DNA from: Silene latifolia
Taxonomy: Eukaryota > Streptophyta > Magnoliopsida > Caryophyllales > Caryophyllaceae
Direction of reading: 5' to 3'
NCBI RefSeq assembly: GCF_048544455.1
Contig: NC_133537.1
Span: forward strand, 66,780,134 to 66,844,133
Length of the DNA stretch: 64,000 nt
In this document: positions 1 through 12,539 of the stretch, piece after piece
How the letters are laid out: each line of letters starts with the position of its first letter
Position numbering within the stretch: the stretch's first letter is position 1
Program-made: the position numbers and the translations under genes
The notes under the pieces: model-generated
Told to the model about the DNA's origin: nothing
Seen by the model: only the letters and a program-made list of their open reading frames with translations
The model's database searches: none

Positions 1-2143
1 CTCTTTAGTTAACGCAATAGTGTGAACATGTTCAAGAGATTTTTTCTTTGACAACAACTGTTTCATGAATTTAGTATATGCTGGCACTTGGTTAACTAAC
101 TCGAGGAAGGGTGCCTGAACATTTAAGCTACGAATAACTCTCTCAAATTTACTAAAAGATACCTGTTCCTTCGTCGGCACGAGTCTCTCTGGATATGGGG
201 CTGTAAGGAGTACCTTAGCCCTCTCCTCTAAGTCGCGTGTGTCAGTATCCTTGGACTTAGGTGAAAGTCCGTCACCTTTTCTTTGTTGAAGCTAGACCCC
301 TCCTCGGACCGTCTCAAATGAGAACCATTGACCGTCATTGGATCGAACCGGAGCGGACTGACCCATCAAGACTCCGCCCCCAAACTTTTCGGGACGGTGG
401 TTCCCGAAACAAGTGGTCTCGTAGATTATTTGGCATCAAGGGACGAAATTCTTCAAGCATCGCAGCGATCTCGTCGATCGACCACTCTCCTCGTCGATCG
501 ACCGAGATGTACAGATTCGAAGCTCCTCAGTAACCCGTGAGTCATCGATCGACTAGGTACTTGATCGATCGATCAAATGCCTGGCAGACGCTTTTTCTTT
601 GATTTGTTCGTTGAAGCTTTCTCTTGACTTGTTTTCGGCTCATCTTTCTCGACAAAGCATCCTCAACCATGGCGGGGACCGTCAAGGGTGGACCCGCTCC
701 TCGAGTGATGGCATTTAGGGTCTCCTTTTGTTCGGGTTGAGTGGGTAAGTGTCCAGGAGCTCGAGTGTTACTTTTACTAGCCAGTTGAGCAATTTGGCTC
801 TCAAGTAACTTCATCCCGGCCTCTCTTGCTTGGGACTCCTTTAGCAACAGATTCTTAAGCTCGGAAAACTCAGAGTTTTGTGATTGTTGCTGCTGCGGCA
901 CATAAGGAGGCTTCTGGTATTGCTGTTGCTTTTGATGTGGCGGGACATATGGGGTCTGGCTCTTTGTGGCGGTTTGCATTGGGTTGGATTTTGGACATTT
1001 TGGCTTCTCCAACTCAAGTTCGGATGCGGTGGCTCGTAGTAGGTGTTTGTCTGCCTATAGTGTTGAAAGGCAGCACAAGATTCAAAGGGGCTAGGGCAAT
1101 TTTTCGAGACATGGCCCTCAACTCCACACCTTTCACAGACGAAGGGACCGTCTGACACGGCATTAACTTGGTATATCCCACCTTTAGAAGCTCCCCTAGC
1201 TCATACTTGTCAAATCTCGCGGTGAGAGCCTCAAGCGCAAAGAACAGAGGAAGATTCAGCAGCTCTCCTCCGGTTCCCTCTCGAATTCCCATATTCGGCC
1301 TTGTGGGTAGCTAGATCGTCAATGATCTTCCACCCCTTAGTTGCTCCCAAATTTTCAGTGAATCTTCCATTGGCTGCAGCATCCAAAATGGCCCTCTGAT
1401 CGTCGTACAACCCATTGTAGAAATGATTGCATAAACTCCACTTTTCGAACCCATGATGCGGTATGGTTCGCACTAACTTCTTGAATCGGACCCATGCCTC
1501 ATGGAAATTCTCATCCGGCCCTTGTTTAAAACCCGTGATTTGGGCTCTAATAGCGATCGTCCTTGAAGGCAGAAGTACTTCTTGTAGAACGCAAATGCCA
1601 ATGTATTCCAATCAGTGATCTCCGGAGCGGTCGGGTCCAAATCTCTATACCACTCCTTGCAAAGATCACGAAGGGAGAAGATGAACATGGTCTCTTTGAT
1701 TTGATCCGGGTCACGCCCGGTGGTGGGGGAATGGAGCAGCAGAGTCAATAAAGGTCTCCATATGCCTTGCCGCATCTTCATTTGCGGCTCCACCAAACCG
1801 ATTTCTCTCGACCATGGTAATGTAAGCGAGGCTTTGGTTCGAACTTCCGGCATCTCCGTAGTTCGAACCCCTTATATAAGTTATCGGCTGTCGGCTCAGA
1901 ATAACTAGCTATACTTGCTTCCTCGGCCATGACTGGGATTTCCGGAGAAGTAACTGTCTCTACCTGAAGAAGTGGAAACAGTGAAGATCTGTGGGTCTTC
2001 TTGACAGATCGTTCTCGTGATAGCTTGATGAGTACTCGGCTCTTCCTCGGCGGTAATACTCTTTGTGTTCGCCTCAACTCGCGCAAGGTTCTCTCAAGCT
2101 CAGGGTTCAACGGTACTAATTCTCCACCCTGTGACCTGCGCAT
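1..2143 (-). pseudogene. Athila-type gag, frameshifted
   Basis: Gag would package the element RNA in virus-like particles. Homologous pieces appear in successive frames: an N-terminal segment (2143-1778), the capsid-like core with FSLRDLCKEWYRDLDP and ITDWNTLAFAFYKKYF (about 1700-1560), then FKQGPDENFHEAWVRFKKL (about 1550-1470). A CCHC zinc knuckle, CERCGVEGHVSKNC, follows near 1120-1080. The last pieces are a Gln-rich linker with ESQIAQLAS and, at 1-200, sequence reading FSKFERVIRSLNVQAPFLEL. At least three frame changes separate the pieces, so no full protein can be made. The 3' part contains several TCGATCGA palindromes (470-570). Confidence 0.8.
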
Positions 2144-2245
2144 AAGATGAAACTACAAAAAGAATATAAGAAAAGTTTAAGGAACGGATGTCCCTTAAAC
2201 TAAGAAAGACCAAAAAATAAAACAACTAAAATTAGGACTATTGCC

Positions 2246-2264
2246 TCCCTAAAGAACGGCGCCA
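2246..2264 (-). promoter_or_regulatory. Primer binding site of the Athila-like element (tRNA-Asp type)
   Basis: On the minus strand the sequence six bases after the LTR end reads TGGCGCCGTTCTTTAGGGA. The first ten bases equal the usual Athila tRNA-Asp site; the rest has diverged from the expected TGCCGGGGA. Confidence 0.7.
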
Positions 2265-2269
2265 AAATT

Positions 2270-5058
2270 TGATACCCGTCGTTGTGAGTACCAAAGATAA
2301 AATTTATAATCTCCTATTAAGACTAACCTAGGCTAGCGGTAACAGGGTCGAACCACAAGGAGGCAGTTGTAAATTCTAGTTGTTTTATGATCAGTCAAAG
2401 GTAACAATTATGGGGGTTGATTTGAATTGATCTATAGCTAAAAGTGAACTCAGATAATAAACTAAAATACGATTTAAACAGATAAAAGAAGGGTACTAGG
2501 ATGGTCGGTTCATTATAGCTTTGGCGGCAGCAAACTAAGTCGGTCTGAATCGAACACAGGTAAGGCGGGAAATAAAGAGGTCCTCTCGGTCCACTCTTTA
2601 ACAAATAGCATCTCTCGATCTCGCTATAGGTCCCTAATGTCACTAATTCTAACTTTCGTCCTGAAAAGCGACTAATGGTCTAAACTATACCTATCTTTCG
2701 ATCTTAGCACAATCTAGTCGATTTAATTGATGGTCAAATAACTTTCCCTATCTTTCGATCTAATGGGTCAGTCACGAAATAGGTATCTAACTGGTCGCAT
2801 GCATTCAACTCGTCAAATACAAGATTAAATTCAATTAAAACGAGTAAAACCCTACGAGGTCGGTCGATCGACTGGCAATGTCAGTCGATCGACCAACACG
2901 CGAGACAGATCTCCCTAATTTAATGCCGCCTATGCCATAATTCGCCTACATCCTAGCACTAAAGATTTAGCTACTCATTGTTGGGAAATGTGTCCTCAAC
3001 AATAATGCGATCACATGATTTAAATATCATTATTAAATCTCATTTTAAAGAATACAATTGGGAAGTAATTTTGTTACTGTCAACTGGTCAACATATATCG
3101 GTAATGATTGGCTGACTAGAGTTTGACATTACTGTCGTGTGACGGTGGTGATCAGTTGACCCCCTAGGTCATACCTAAAGGGCAACACTCTTAATTGATT
3201 ATTTAATTGATCGTATAACGTTGCGAGTTAATTAAATTACTTGAAAATTGACGGACGATTTTTGGAAGTAAAATTTACGTATCAAATTGAAATGTGATTA
3301 AATGAGATACGGTCTGAGTAATTAAATTGTATAATTACTCGGATGAAATAAATTGTTTAATGTAACAATTAAAATGAATGAATTATTATAAATTCAATCA
3401 GTTGAAATTTATAAATGGTAAAATATTTTGGCACAAGTAATTATGAAATTACTAAGTCGATTTTTTGTATGTGACGTATTTTTATTAATACGTTGATTTT
3501 TAATATGTTAAAAATACATAACACATTTATGTCACATATGACATGTGACACATTGACAATTGACAAAAATAATATGGGATCCATATTATGTAAAGTGCCG
3601 AAAAATTGGGGAGCATTAAGCTAGTTAATTGTTTTATTTAGTTGATAAAACATAATAATGAAAAAGCAAGTCTAGGCATGCAAGCCTATTGTTCCTTGTG
3701 AAGAACAATTTTTCCATGCATTGGCTCCCCAATAGCTCTCCTCTTACACGGTTTTGGGGAAGAAAAACTATCATTGTTTTTCTATAATTTTTACCTAATA
3801 ATATACTAAGTGTAGTGTATTATTTTCATTCTAACATCATCATCCAAAATCAAGTTCTAGAGAGAAGAAAAATCCTCCTGATCTTCTCTCATAAAACCGA
3901 AATAATATAAGTGTTTTATAAATTTTTGGTTCAATTTTCTACCTTTGATTAATATTATAACTAGTATTTGTAATATTAATTATATTAAGAGGAGCCTTGG
4001 GTATAATACATAGGGAGAGATCTTACACTTAGATCTTTATTCTTCCATTGGAAAAGCTCAAGAACAAGAAGAGAAAGGTGATCTCTCTTGTGCCCTAATA
4101 GCCGAAATCTACAATGTAAGGACATGATTTCTCCTCTATTTATATTATTGTTTGCATGCATAAGATCCGTAATTAATTTTATGACAAATTATTTAGACAT
4201 ATAAGAGTATGTTAACATGTATATGAATCTACATTTCCTTCACTCATGGTGAAGGTAAAGACAACAATTAGACTAACAACGATTACTGTATTCATGCTTA
4301 ATGTAAATAACAACAACGAAAATATGATAATTGGCTTTGGGGCACTAACTATCAATTCTATACTAATAATGAAAGCGAAGCAATAAACTAAGATTAGGGC
4401 AGAATCAATACCGAGAATTCAGAGGAAAGATTAAGAACAAAGGCAGAATTCCAATGCTAAAATCGATATCCCAAACCCTAGTTACTCGGAAATAAACTAA
4501 AACTTAAAGCACTGTATTGTGATGTAAAACTTAGATAAAGACTTGATATCAAACTTGATGTTCTCACATTGCGTTATATAGCAATCAACGCAACAACTTA
4601 TTTCCTAAACCTAGACTTCACGGGCTTCAAGATTCACGGTCATCTAATTCTCTCAAATAGAAATAGAAATCCGATCGATCGACTGAAAAGGCTGGTCGAT
4701 CGATCTTCCTCAAAGACAACAGTAGCTTCGGAACCGAGCATTGGTCGATCGACCGACAAGGCTGGTCGATCGATCGGCCGATTTGCTACTTGACTTCTTT
4801 TAACTCGTGGACTTGTCTTTTGGGCCTTGGATTGCGCACCAAGCTCGTTCCTTAAGCAATTCCTTTACGTCATTTGCAATGCAGGTCACTCGGGGACGGA
4901 TTTGGCTTGATTTCCCGTTGAATTCTTCACATTTCTGCAATAAAGTACAAAAACACGAAAGTAGAAGAAAATAGAGAAATATAGGCATATATTGCACATC
5001 TGAGCTCTGAAATGCGTGTAGAAAAGATTGTGAAACATCGTATTTTAGACACGCATCA
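2270..5058 (-). repeat. 5' LTR of the Athila-like element (interrupted by a solo LTR)
   Basis: The LTR ends with TG...CA read on the minus strand (5058 to 2270) and abuts the primer site. Removing the 1,264-bp solo LTR and one 5-bp duplication leaves about 1.5 kb. It holds palindromes of the GTCGATCGAC type at about 2867-2905 and 4672-4785. Its start resembles that of the gag-only element at 11015 (TGATACGTGT), suggesting related lineages. Confidence 0.7.
2979..4242. mobile_element. Solo LTR
   Basis: A 1,264-bp segment begins TGTTGGGAAATG and ends CATTTCCTTCA, an imperfect inverted terminal pair with TG...CA. It is flanked by the direct repeat CTCAT (2974-2978 and 4243-4247). No primer site, gag or pol is attached, so it is the product of LTR-LTR recombination. 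Its superfamily cannot be fixed from the LTR alone. Confidence 0.85.
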
Positions 5059-6285
5059 TCCATCTCCATCTCCATCTCCATCTCCATCTCTGTCATCATC
5101 TTTACTACCGCTTTCACCTTCACCCTTACATTTCAACAACCTTATAGACTACTCATGATTCATCAACCTACTGTCCATCTAAGTCATATTAAAGTACCTT
5201 CTTTCTCTCTTCATGGTAAGATGGTGGGCATAAGAAAACTAATGAGATAGTAGCACACAAATGATCCTAAGAGTGAATTCATGATTATTTTCGAACACTT
5301 AACACTAGGAGTTAATTTTGCTAACAAGGCCATAATAGATCATTATTGTTGAAGAATTATTTACCGTGTTAAGATTAATGTCAATGATGATTTTGTTTCG
5401 GTGATTACAACTTTGATTCGGGTAAGAGACACACAAATTGAGGTGATTAATGTTGTGTTTAATCAATCTTTATCATCGATTATTAGGGTTATGAAGTAAA
5501 GAGTTAGATTCAACATGAAATGGTAAGTCAACGCCGGGAAGTTTACTTTTTTTTTCCGCCGGAAGTGGATTTTTGGTAGTCTTTTGTAAAATGAAGAAAT
5601 GAAAGGTAGTTGGAAGTCAAAAATAAAATAAAAGGTAGTTTTACACAAATGACCCTAAATAAAAGGTAGAATGTGACAAAAAAACCCTAATTATTATAAC
5701 TAAATATTATTTTAACTCAGATTTTAACATACAAATAACAAAAGAGATACATATTTACCAAAGAGATGGATATGGCACAATGATAATAGTAAGTGTATTT
5801 AGAGGTCTTGGGTTCTAACCTCTTCAACAACATTTTTTTATCTAAATATAGTTAATTAGAGTAACTTAACAAGTTAATCACACATCTAAAATTATTAACT
5901 AACCCTACACTAACTCTAATTTGCACGTGTCGCGATGTCATATTTACATCGATTAGCTGACAAGTTGATGTTCAATTTCTAAGTCTTCGTATCTCTTAAT
6001 GATGAAGTTATTAAGGTACGTATCCAGTGTTAGAATCCTTAACGACTCTTACAAATTACATCATTGTCAAAGATGGTAAATTATATCCTACTCCCAAGAA
6101 TAGGGAGTAGTATGCGTACCAAAAAAAAAAAGAATAGAGAGTAGTATACACCCATAGTAGTTACAATAAAAAAATTAAATAAAAAGAAAAGATAAAAAGA
6201 ACACAATTAACTGCCTTCATATCTTCACCATCATCAATCAAGGCAATCAAAATATATTCACTTCCGTAAATAGAGATCTTCTAGC
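5059..6285. other. Spacer without recognisable genes
   Basis: The stretch begins with a short (TCCATC)n microsatellite (5059-5092). The rest is AT-rich DNA with no ORF that resembles a known protein. It is the only DNA in the window that might be host sequence or a very old repeat. A possible SINE-like trace is listed separately. Confidence 0.5.
5765..5840 (+). repeat. Possible tRNA-derived SINE trace
   Basis: GGCACAATGATAATAGTAAG resembles an RNA polymerase III A box region, and about 30 bases on GGGTTCTAACCTC resembles a B box (consensus GGTTCGANTCC). No target duplication or clear tail was seen, so this is tentative. Confidence 0.25.
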
Positions 6286-6373
6286 TGTTAGAATATATTT
6301 CCGTATATATGATAAGTTGTATAAATAGCCTAGCATATCTCTTACACAGTACACGATTGAACAATAATAGTAT
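6286..6373 (+). repeat. Copia 5' LTR, first part (split by the CACTA element)
   Basis: The LTR starts TGTTAGAATA and contains a TATA-like GTATAAATAG. It stops at the CACTA insertion after TAT (6371-6373) and resumes after the second TAT at 62040. Without the insertion it would be about 115 bp, very short for an LTR but within what small Copia families show. Confidence 0.75.
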
Positions 6374-6386
6374 CACTACGCCAAAT
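6374..6386 (+). repeat. CACTA left terminal inverted repeat
   Basis: CACTACGCCAAAT, the exact inverse of 62024-62036, next to the TAT duplication at 6371-6373. Confidence 0.93.
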
Positions 6387-6389
6387 AAT

Positions 6390-6840
6390 AGGTGCAAACG
6401 GTTAGATAAGGTGATATACCGTTGTAATACAAAACATGGAACCGTTATTACATCGACCGTTATTATTTTGTGACCACGGTTGTTAAAAATGCGGAACCGT
6501 TATGAAATTTAAATAACGGGTTCAAATAACCATAATAAAATATTAAGAACGGTTCAAAAACTGTTGTCTATAATATTGAAACCGTGGTAGCATTAGTTGG
6601 AATGCTCTACGGAAACTTATGACAACGGTTTTACTGAAACAAAACCGTTATAAAATATTAAATATGACAACGATTTATGCTTACTAAACCGTTTTAAATG
6701 TTATGAATTCGACAACGGTTTTATTTCATTATATTATATTTTTGGCCGTAGCATTATGGTGAATATGTCAACGGGTTTCTATTTAAATGCGACCGTTGTC
6801 AATATATTTATTGACCATGGTTTTATTTTTAACCGTAATC
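6390..6840. repeat. CACTA left subterminal repeats (AACGGTT/AACCGTT)
   Basis: Many copies of the heptamer AACGGTT and its complement occur in both orientations across about 450 bp. In CACTA elements such subterminal repeats bind the element-encoded DNA-binding protein and bring the ends together; that role is inferred here. The same motif fills the right end. Confidence 0.8.
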
Positions 6841-7309
6841 GAATTTATAAATATTTTTTTTAAAAAAATGTTTTAGCAGTTCAATTTCTTTGAAATGATA
6901 ATTTTTGCAAAGATGTGATTCATTTGAAATGCTACTTCGCAAAATAGCATTTCAAAGAATTGCAGATTGCAAGAATTCAATCCTGCATCATCAGAATATT
7001 ACACAGATTGATCTATTGAACCCAGCATCAAAATATTATAAACAGGGTGACCAAAACTAAATACACATGGCTCTATATACACACATACATAATGAGCGGA
7101 CTATTGACCATTCGTTAATGAAAGAAAATAAGTGGCCCACTTATTTCTCATGTCGGCGATGTCTTCCTTTGAATTGGTTGGGTCTTTGTTGTTGATTGAA
7201 GGTGAGAACTACAAATCAAAATATACTTAATCAAAATAGACAGAATAAGTGGAATATTACATAGAATTAATCCCAATTTACGTTTGAAATAGTTATTAAA
7301 ACACACTAA
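6841..7309. other. CACTA non-coding segment
   Basis: AT-rich sequence between the subterminal repeats and the end of the Ulp1 gene. It probably includes the 3' untranslated part of that gene. No other feature was seen. Confidence 0.4.
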
Positions 7310-9112
7310 CCGGTGACTCTATGTTGATATACTTTCGGGTGATAATCTCCCACATGGACCGACAACAGAAAAAGGCGCATTGTTTGCTGTATGGTTGTAG
7401 AGGAGACTATTATATAAATCACATACAAATAAGATAAATTAGATCATCCTCTCGCACAAACATAAATTAAATGATAGGAGTAATTATTTAGAATACACTT
7501 ACTATTATCCGGACAATAGTTGGACTTGATGCTCCAATTGCTTGAAACACACTAATTCATAAATATATAGAGGAAATTATAATTAGCATTTGGCTCAGTA
7601 ATATTGATGGGACATTAAAAGGAGCCTAGTCTTCAAAGGTGATATAATAACAAATGACATTATAATGTAAGGTTGTAAACTTACTCAGTTATCTTCTTGC
7701 AAATTTCTCAGTGGGACTATGTCCGCAAGAGTCAATCTAGTACACTATGCTTTTTGTCACATTGATTGCCGTTAGCAGCCAATGCTTGCTATGAAATATT
7801 GAAAATTGATCTGTTAGTTCATATACATGCATGTAAGCGTATTAATAAATGAATAGAATCGTGATTCATTATAATAAAGTACTATACATACCGATTCTCA
7901 TTGTATGGGGAAAACCATAGGCTTTTGGGCGTCCTCAACCGTTGAGCAATTTTATCGATGTGATCTCCGTATGTGTATCTAAGAACCTTTTGAGAGAACA
8001 ATTCAGGTGACAAGAATCCATAGTCATGAGAAACATAGTTCTCCTCAGCGATGTGTGTACATAGGTACCTATTACGTCAAATGGAACGAAGAATGTTATT
8101 TTCATTGATGATTTAAATAAACATCACTATTCGTAAAACCAAATGACAAGTTTTGTTAATGAACTTACTTCATCCAAATTATAATGTGCATAGTATCTAA
8201 CTCATCAAGGTCGAAAAACTGACACAGTGATTCCCCATCCATCATAACAACTGTCCTAATTTCAGCCATAATGGCTTCGTGTAACTCCTGCAAATGTAAA
8301 AATTGAAATACTTACTATATGTTACATAAAATTTCCCTAATAAATTTAAAGGCGTTCATTATATAAAATGCGTTCGCTTTAGCATAACTACCCCGGAGAT
8401 GTCAACACTAATAAATGCTTCAGGCCATTGCACAATAGAACCCATGACATCTTGCAAACGCCAATTATCACTAAGTGGTACTATTAGAGTACCATACTCC
8501 TCCAGATATAAGCCAGTCACTTCCACTTCCCTCCATTTGTGACGGAGGGCAATGTCTTGAACCTCAACTTCTTAAATCTGGTCGTAATAGAACGCTGCTC
8601 CCCTAGCAACAACAATTTTGCCGGATGCTACTGTAGGGGCATTGTAGTAAAGAACACAAGGCTTCTTGCAAACGCCCTTTACATTTGTAATTAATTAGTA
8701 TATATACATGCACTACTTTAATTAATAAATTTAATTAATTAGTATATACTATACAGCACTTATAAACTAGTCGTAGTAGCTAATACCTCGTCAAAAGCCG
8801 GATTTGGAAATGATAAGAACGTGTCACCATCAACTACCTCCACCTCCTCTCTCACGACCTTCATGGCTTCCTCTTCAACTACCCGATCTTGATCCTTTGG
8901 CATGTCTTTGGCTCCCACCTCATTTTCCTTTGCCATGTCATCCTCAGTTCGCATGCCCACTTTTTCCTTCTCCCCCGCTTCCTTTATGACTTGCCGAACC
9001 ATAACCAACTATTCTTCAAATGGTTTATCCCCCGTTTCCACCATTTTGAGTATCAACCTGGCCATTGTTTATAGCTGTGTAGTAGAAATGAATATGATTA
9101 CAATAAGTAGTA

Positions 9113-9189
<77 letters not shown>

Positions 9190-9610
9190 TATGTTGAATA
9201 AAATACAGTATTTATATACCCTATCATCACCACTCATTGTCCTTCGAGTAGTTTTCCCAAAATACTTAGTGATACCAACATGCATCGATACCCCCCTCAC
9301 ACGACCTGGATGCTCTGCTTTGCCGATTGCCCTAGCAAGAATGTCATCACGTCCTTTCGGCTTCCATTTTCCTTCCTCTACTTCCTTCTCACAGATCCTC
9401 TACATACACAAAAAACCATTATGCAACCAAATTTTATTTAAACTCACAATTATATAACCGGCCACCAGTGGTAAGACTGACATATTTATTCAAACTTACA
9501 ATTTTCTCTTTGATGGCCTTATCATATGGAGATTCTAACTTTCCATTCTTAGGAGTGTGACCGGCCACCCAAGCGTCGTGACGATTGATTCCAAGCTTTG
9601 ACTTCTATTC
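7310..9610 (-). pseudogene. CACTA Transposase_24-Ulp1 gene, 3' exons
   Basis: Exons read from 9610 downward. The first gives KSKLGINRHDAWVAGHTPK and then HPGRVRGVSMHVGITKYFG, matching the C-terminal half of plant Transposase_24 (PF03004) proteins. After an intron holding a (TA)n tract comes an acidic linker. Next is a block with KIVVARGAAFYYD and GSIVQWPEAFI, which precedes the peptidase in CACTA-encoded Ulp1 proteins. The C48 domain follows: FDLDELD, then KHWLLTAINV (active-site His, near 7780) and IDSCGHSP (Asp). In-frame stops sit near 8573 and 7737. The segment near 7510-7550 begins CFKQ like the usual CPKQ motif, but I find no Cys where ECGY would stand, so the protease is probably dead. 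Confidence 0.7.
9115..9186. repeat. (TA)n microsatellite inside a CACTA intron
   Basis: A pure TA run of about 70 bp. No TGAGTCYA boxes flank it, unlike the tracts of the chain that starts at 9655. Confidence 0.95.
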
Positions 9611-9652
9611 ATTCATCACATTAATATCCTCTCAAAATATGTATGATTACTA

Positions 9653-9789
<137 letters not shown>

Positions 9790-10039
9790 GAGTTCTAATG
9801 AGTCCACCTCTTCCATTGAGTCCCTAAGTCTCTCTAAGGGCCATTATGGGCTCAATGGATGTTTGAGATGGATGGAGAGGAAAATGATTAAGGGCTATTA
9901 AAAAAAAAGGAAAAAAATGTGGATGGTTGGATTGAAATGGATGGTTGAGATTGAAATTAACAAAAATATATTCTCACTAATCAATTTCTATCATATAATT
10001 AATTGTTTTTTCACTCTTTAATCACTAATTTAATCACTT

Positions 10040-10935
10040 TTGAGTTTGAGTGATTAATGAGTGTAAATGTGATATTGTAGGAGTTTTACGAGTGTAACTG
10101 TAACTTGTAGAAGTGTAAATGTGATATTTTAAGGCGGTTTTTTGTAACTCTGATATTGTAGGAGTTTTATGAGTGTAAATGTAGGTTGTAGGAGTATAAA
10201 TGTAATCTGTTAAGGCGGTTTTTGTATATAAAATTTTTGAATTTATGCAAATTTAAAATTTTACAAGTGTAGCTCTAACATTTTACGAGTGTAACTTTAA
10301 TGTTTTTCGAGTGTAATTTTGATTTTGTTGTGATGGAATTTCTGAATTTTTATAATGTTGTATGAATTTTATGAATGTAAGTTTGATTTTCTTTTGTGAC
10401 GGAAATTTTGAATTTTTTTGTGACAGATTTTATGGCGGTTTTGTATGCAAAAAAATTGAATTTATACAATTTTATCATTTTACGAGTGTAACTTTGATTC
10501 TTTTTGTGACGGAAATTTTGAATTTTTATAATTTTAACATTTTACGAGTGTAACTTTGATGTTTTACGAGTGTAAATGTAATATTTTATGAGTGTAATTT
10601 TGATTTTTTTATGACGGAAATTTTGAATTTATATAATTTTAACATATTAAGAGTGTAAATTTGATGTTTTACGAGTGTAAATGTAGTATTTTAAGTGTAA
10701 CTTTGGTCTTTTAGTGTAATTTTTTTGTGACTGAAATTTTGAATTTATATAATCTTAACATGTTACGAGTGTAAATTTGATGTTTTACGAGTGTAAATGT
10801 AGTATTTTAAGTGTAAATTTGAAGGTCTACGAGTGTAAATTTGAAGGTTTACGAGTGTAAATTATTAAATATAAATTTGGTCCTTTAAGTGTAACTTTGG
10901 TCCTTTATGAGTGTAACTTTGATCCTTTATGAGTG
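10040..10935 (+). repeat. Minisatellite of ACGAGTGTAA units in element B
   Basis: Irregular repeats of ACGAGTGTAA followed by T/A-rich spacers of about 15-25 bp. The inverse motif, TTACACT, forms the arrays of A1, which supports a common family. Confidence 0.8.
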
Positions 10936-11014
10936 TAAATGTAGTCCGACCACCGACAAACACCACCACCGTCCTCCACCATCAACCCACCCTCATAAAA
11001 AAGGTAGACCTATT

Positions 11015-12336
11015 TGATACGTGTATTTTATATAGTCTTTTTAGGCCTCTTTATGCACGTATTTCTATGCTATCCTCGTAGTTTTATGCTACGAAATGCC
11101 CCGAATATGCTACTTTAGTTTGTTTTGTCTTATTTGCAGAAATGGACCAGAAAGTAGTAGAATCAAGCCTTTTATCGTCCGTTTTGCATGCATTTGGAGG
11201 ATGAGTAGATTTGGAGCGGGAATACTGTTGTTACGGGACGCGTGAAGTCATTTCGGAAGCTAGATAAACAAATCGAGGCTGAAATCAACGAATATGTAGC
11301 TGGCTGAGTCAAATATCTCTCGATCGAAAGCTTTCATGGTCGATCGAGCACTTTTGATGAAATGAAGACCTCGATCGAGTACTATATTTACTCGATCGAA
11401 ATGAGCTTTTTAGGGTTTCCTCGATCGAGAGGATTTTTTACTCGATCGAGAGGTTTGGGCTTGTTTCTGTTCGATCGAGCAGTTTAAAATAGCTCGATCG
11501 AGTAAATCTCTAATGGGCTCGGGCTTTTACAGCTTCTATTTCGTTCTAGGTCAAATGAATCGTATTTCCTATAGATAGGAAAGACGACAGAATGTTTAGG
11601 ACGACTTTCATATATTATTTTTCCCCTGTTACTACTGCTACTTTTGTTCATCTCTACTTTCGGGATCTTATTTAGTAATTCTCTTCTTTATTCTCTCTTT
11701 AGTTTACAATGTTATTTATTTCTTCTTCTGCTTTTGTTCTATTTATTATGTCTAGCTAATTCCCCTGCTAGGATTTAGGGGAGTCGATGAACTGATGTTA
11801 ATTGCTAATTAGGTTACAGATCCTTTGTTATCATTATGTCTATGTTGTTAATCACTGCTTTAATTGTATCTAGCTATTTGAATCGATGCATTTAGCCTTT
11901 TTAACCTTGGTAAGCCTTGACCTGGACTAGAAGGTTGGAAGGGGTGAGACCCACAGTGAACAATAGGATGCTTTAGTGAGGGCGGAAGCTAAGCTAATAA
12001 TATTTTAGGGCGAATTGAGATCGGAAGGAGATATTTGTTGCCCCTTAGACCGATACAATCGACTGATCTGTGACCTTAGCTGTAATTATCTGACATTCAT
12101 TGATGACCCGACAATCCTAGTTTTCCTTTCTCTCTTATTAATTCCTCATATCCTTTTCTCTTGCCTTAATCTCCCTTAGTTTAGTTTAAAAGATTAAAAC
12201 CCCTATCCTGTGACCATAGACAGAACGAATTGACGAGTAGATAGTGACCGCCTCCCTGTGGAGATCGACCCTACTTACCGCTGACTTCTGTTAGTAGTAG
12301 CTAGGTATTTATTTTTGGTACCTGACGACGGTATCA
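11015..12336 (+). repeat. 5' LTR of the gag-only element
   Basis: Starts TGATACGTG and ends GACGGTATCA. Eight TCGATCGA palindromes lie between about 11317 and 11505. Confidence 0.92.
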
Positions 12337-12341
12337 AATTT

Positions 12342-12359
12342 TGGCGTCGTTGCCGGGGA
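12342..12359 (+). promoter_or_regulatory. Primer binding site of the gag-only element
   Basis: TGGCGTCGTTGCCGGGGA, one base different from the usual Athila tRNA-Asp site, five bases after the LTR. Confidence 0.85.
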
Positions 12360-12539
12360 GGCAACTACTTTATTTACCTGTTTATTTTTGTCTGTCTTGA
12401 GCCTCAAGGGATTTATCCCTTGAGGCCGTTCTCATCTTTTTCTTTAGTGCTGTGTTGATAGGTCTTACAGGTCCCACCTAGACAGTTATAGGTAAAAGAT
12501 CGTTAAAGGGAAGGCTTGAGTACCTTTGACCTTCCACCT

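Larger units (their letters stand above)
1..5058 (-). mobile_element. Athila-like Ty3 LTR retrotransposon, partial (5' LTR and gag region)
   Basis: Read on the minus strand, a 5' LTR (5058 down to 2270) is followed by a tRNA-Asp-type primer site and a broken gag that runs off the left edge. The LTR starts TGATGCGTGT and ends with GGGTATCA. Primer site, gag order and the wording of the gag C-terminus fit the Athila branch of Ty3/gypsy. The other LTR and the pol gene lie outside the window, so the target duplication cannot be checked. A solo LTR is inserted in the 5' LTR. Confidence 0.8.

Noticed and set aside
260..540. Plus-strand ORFs at the left edge
   Set aside because: Antisense to the Athila gag pseudogene; no similarity of their own.
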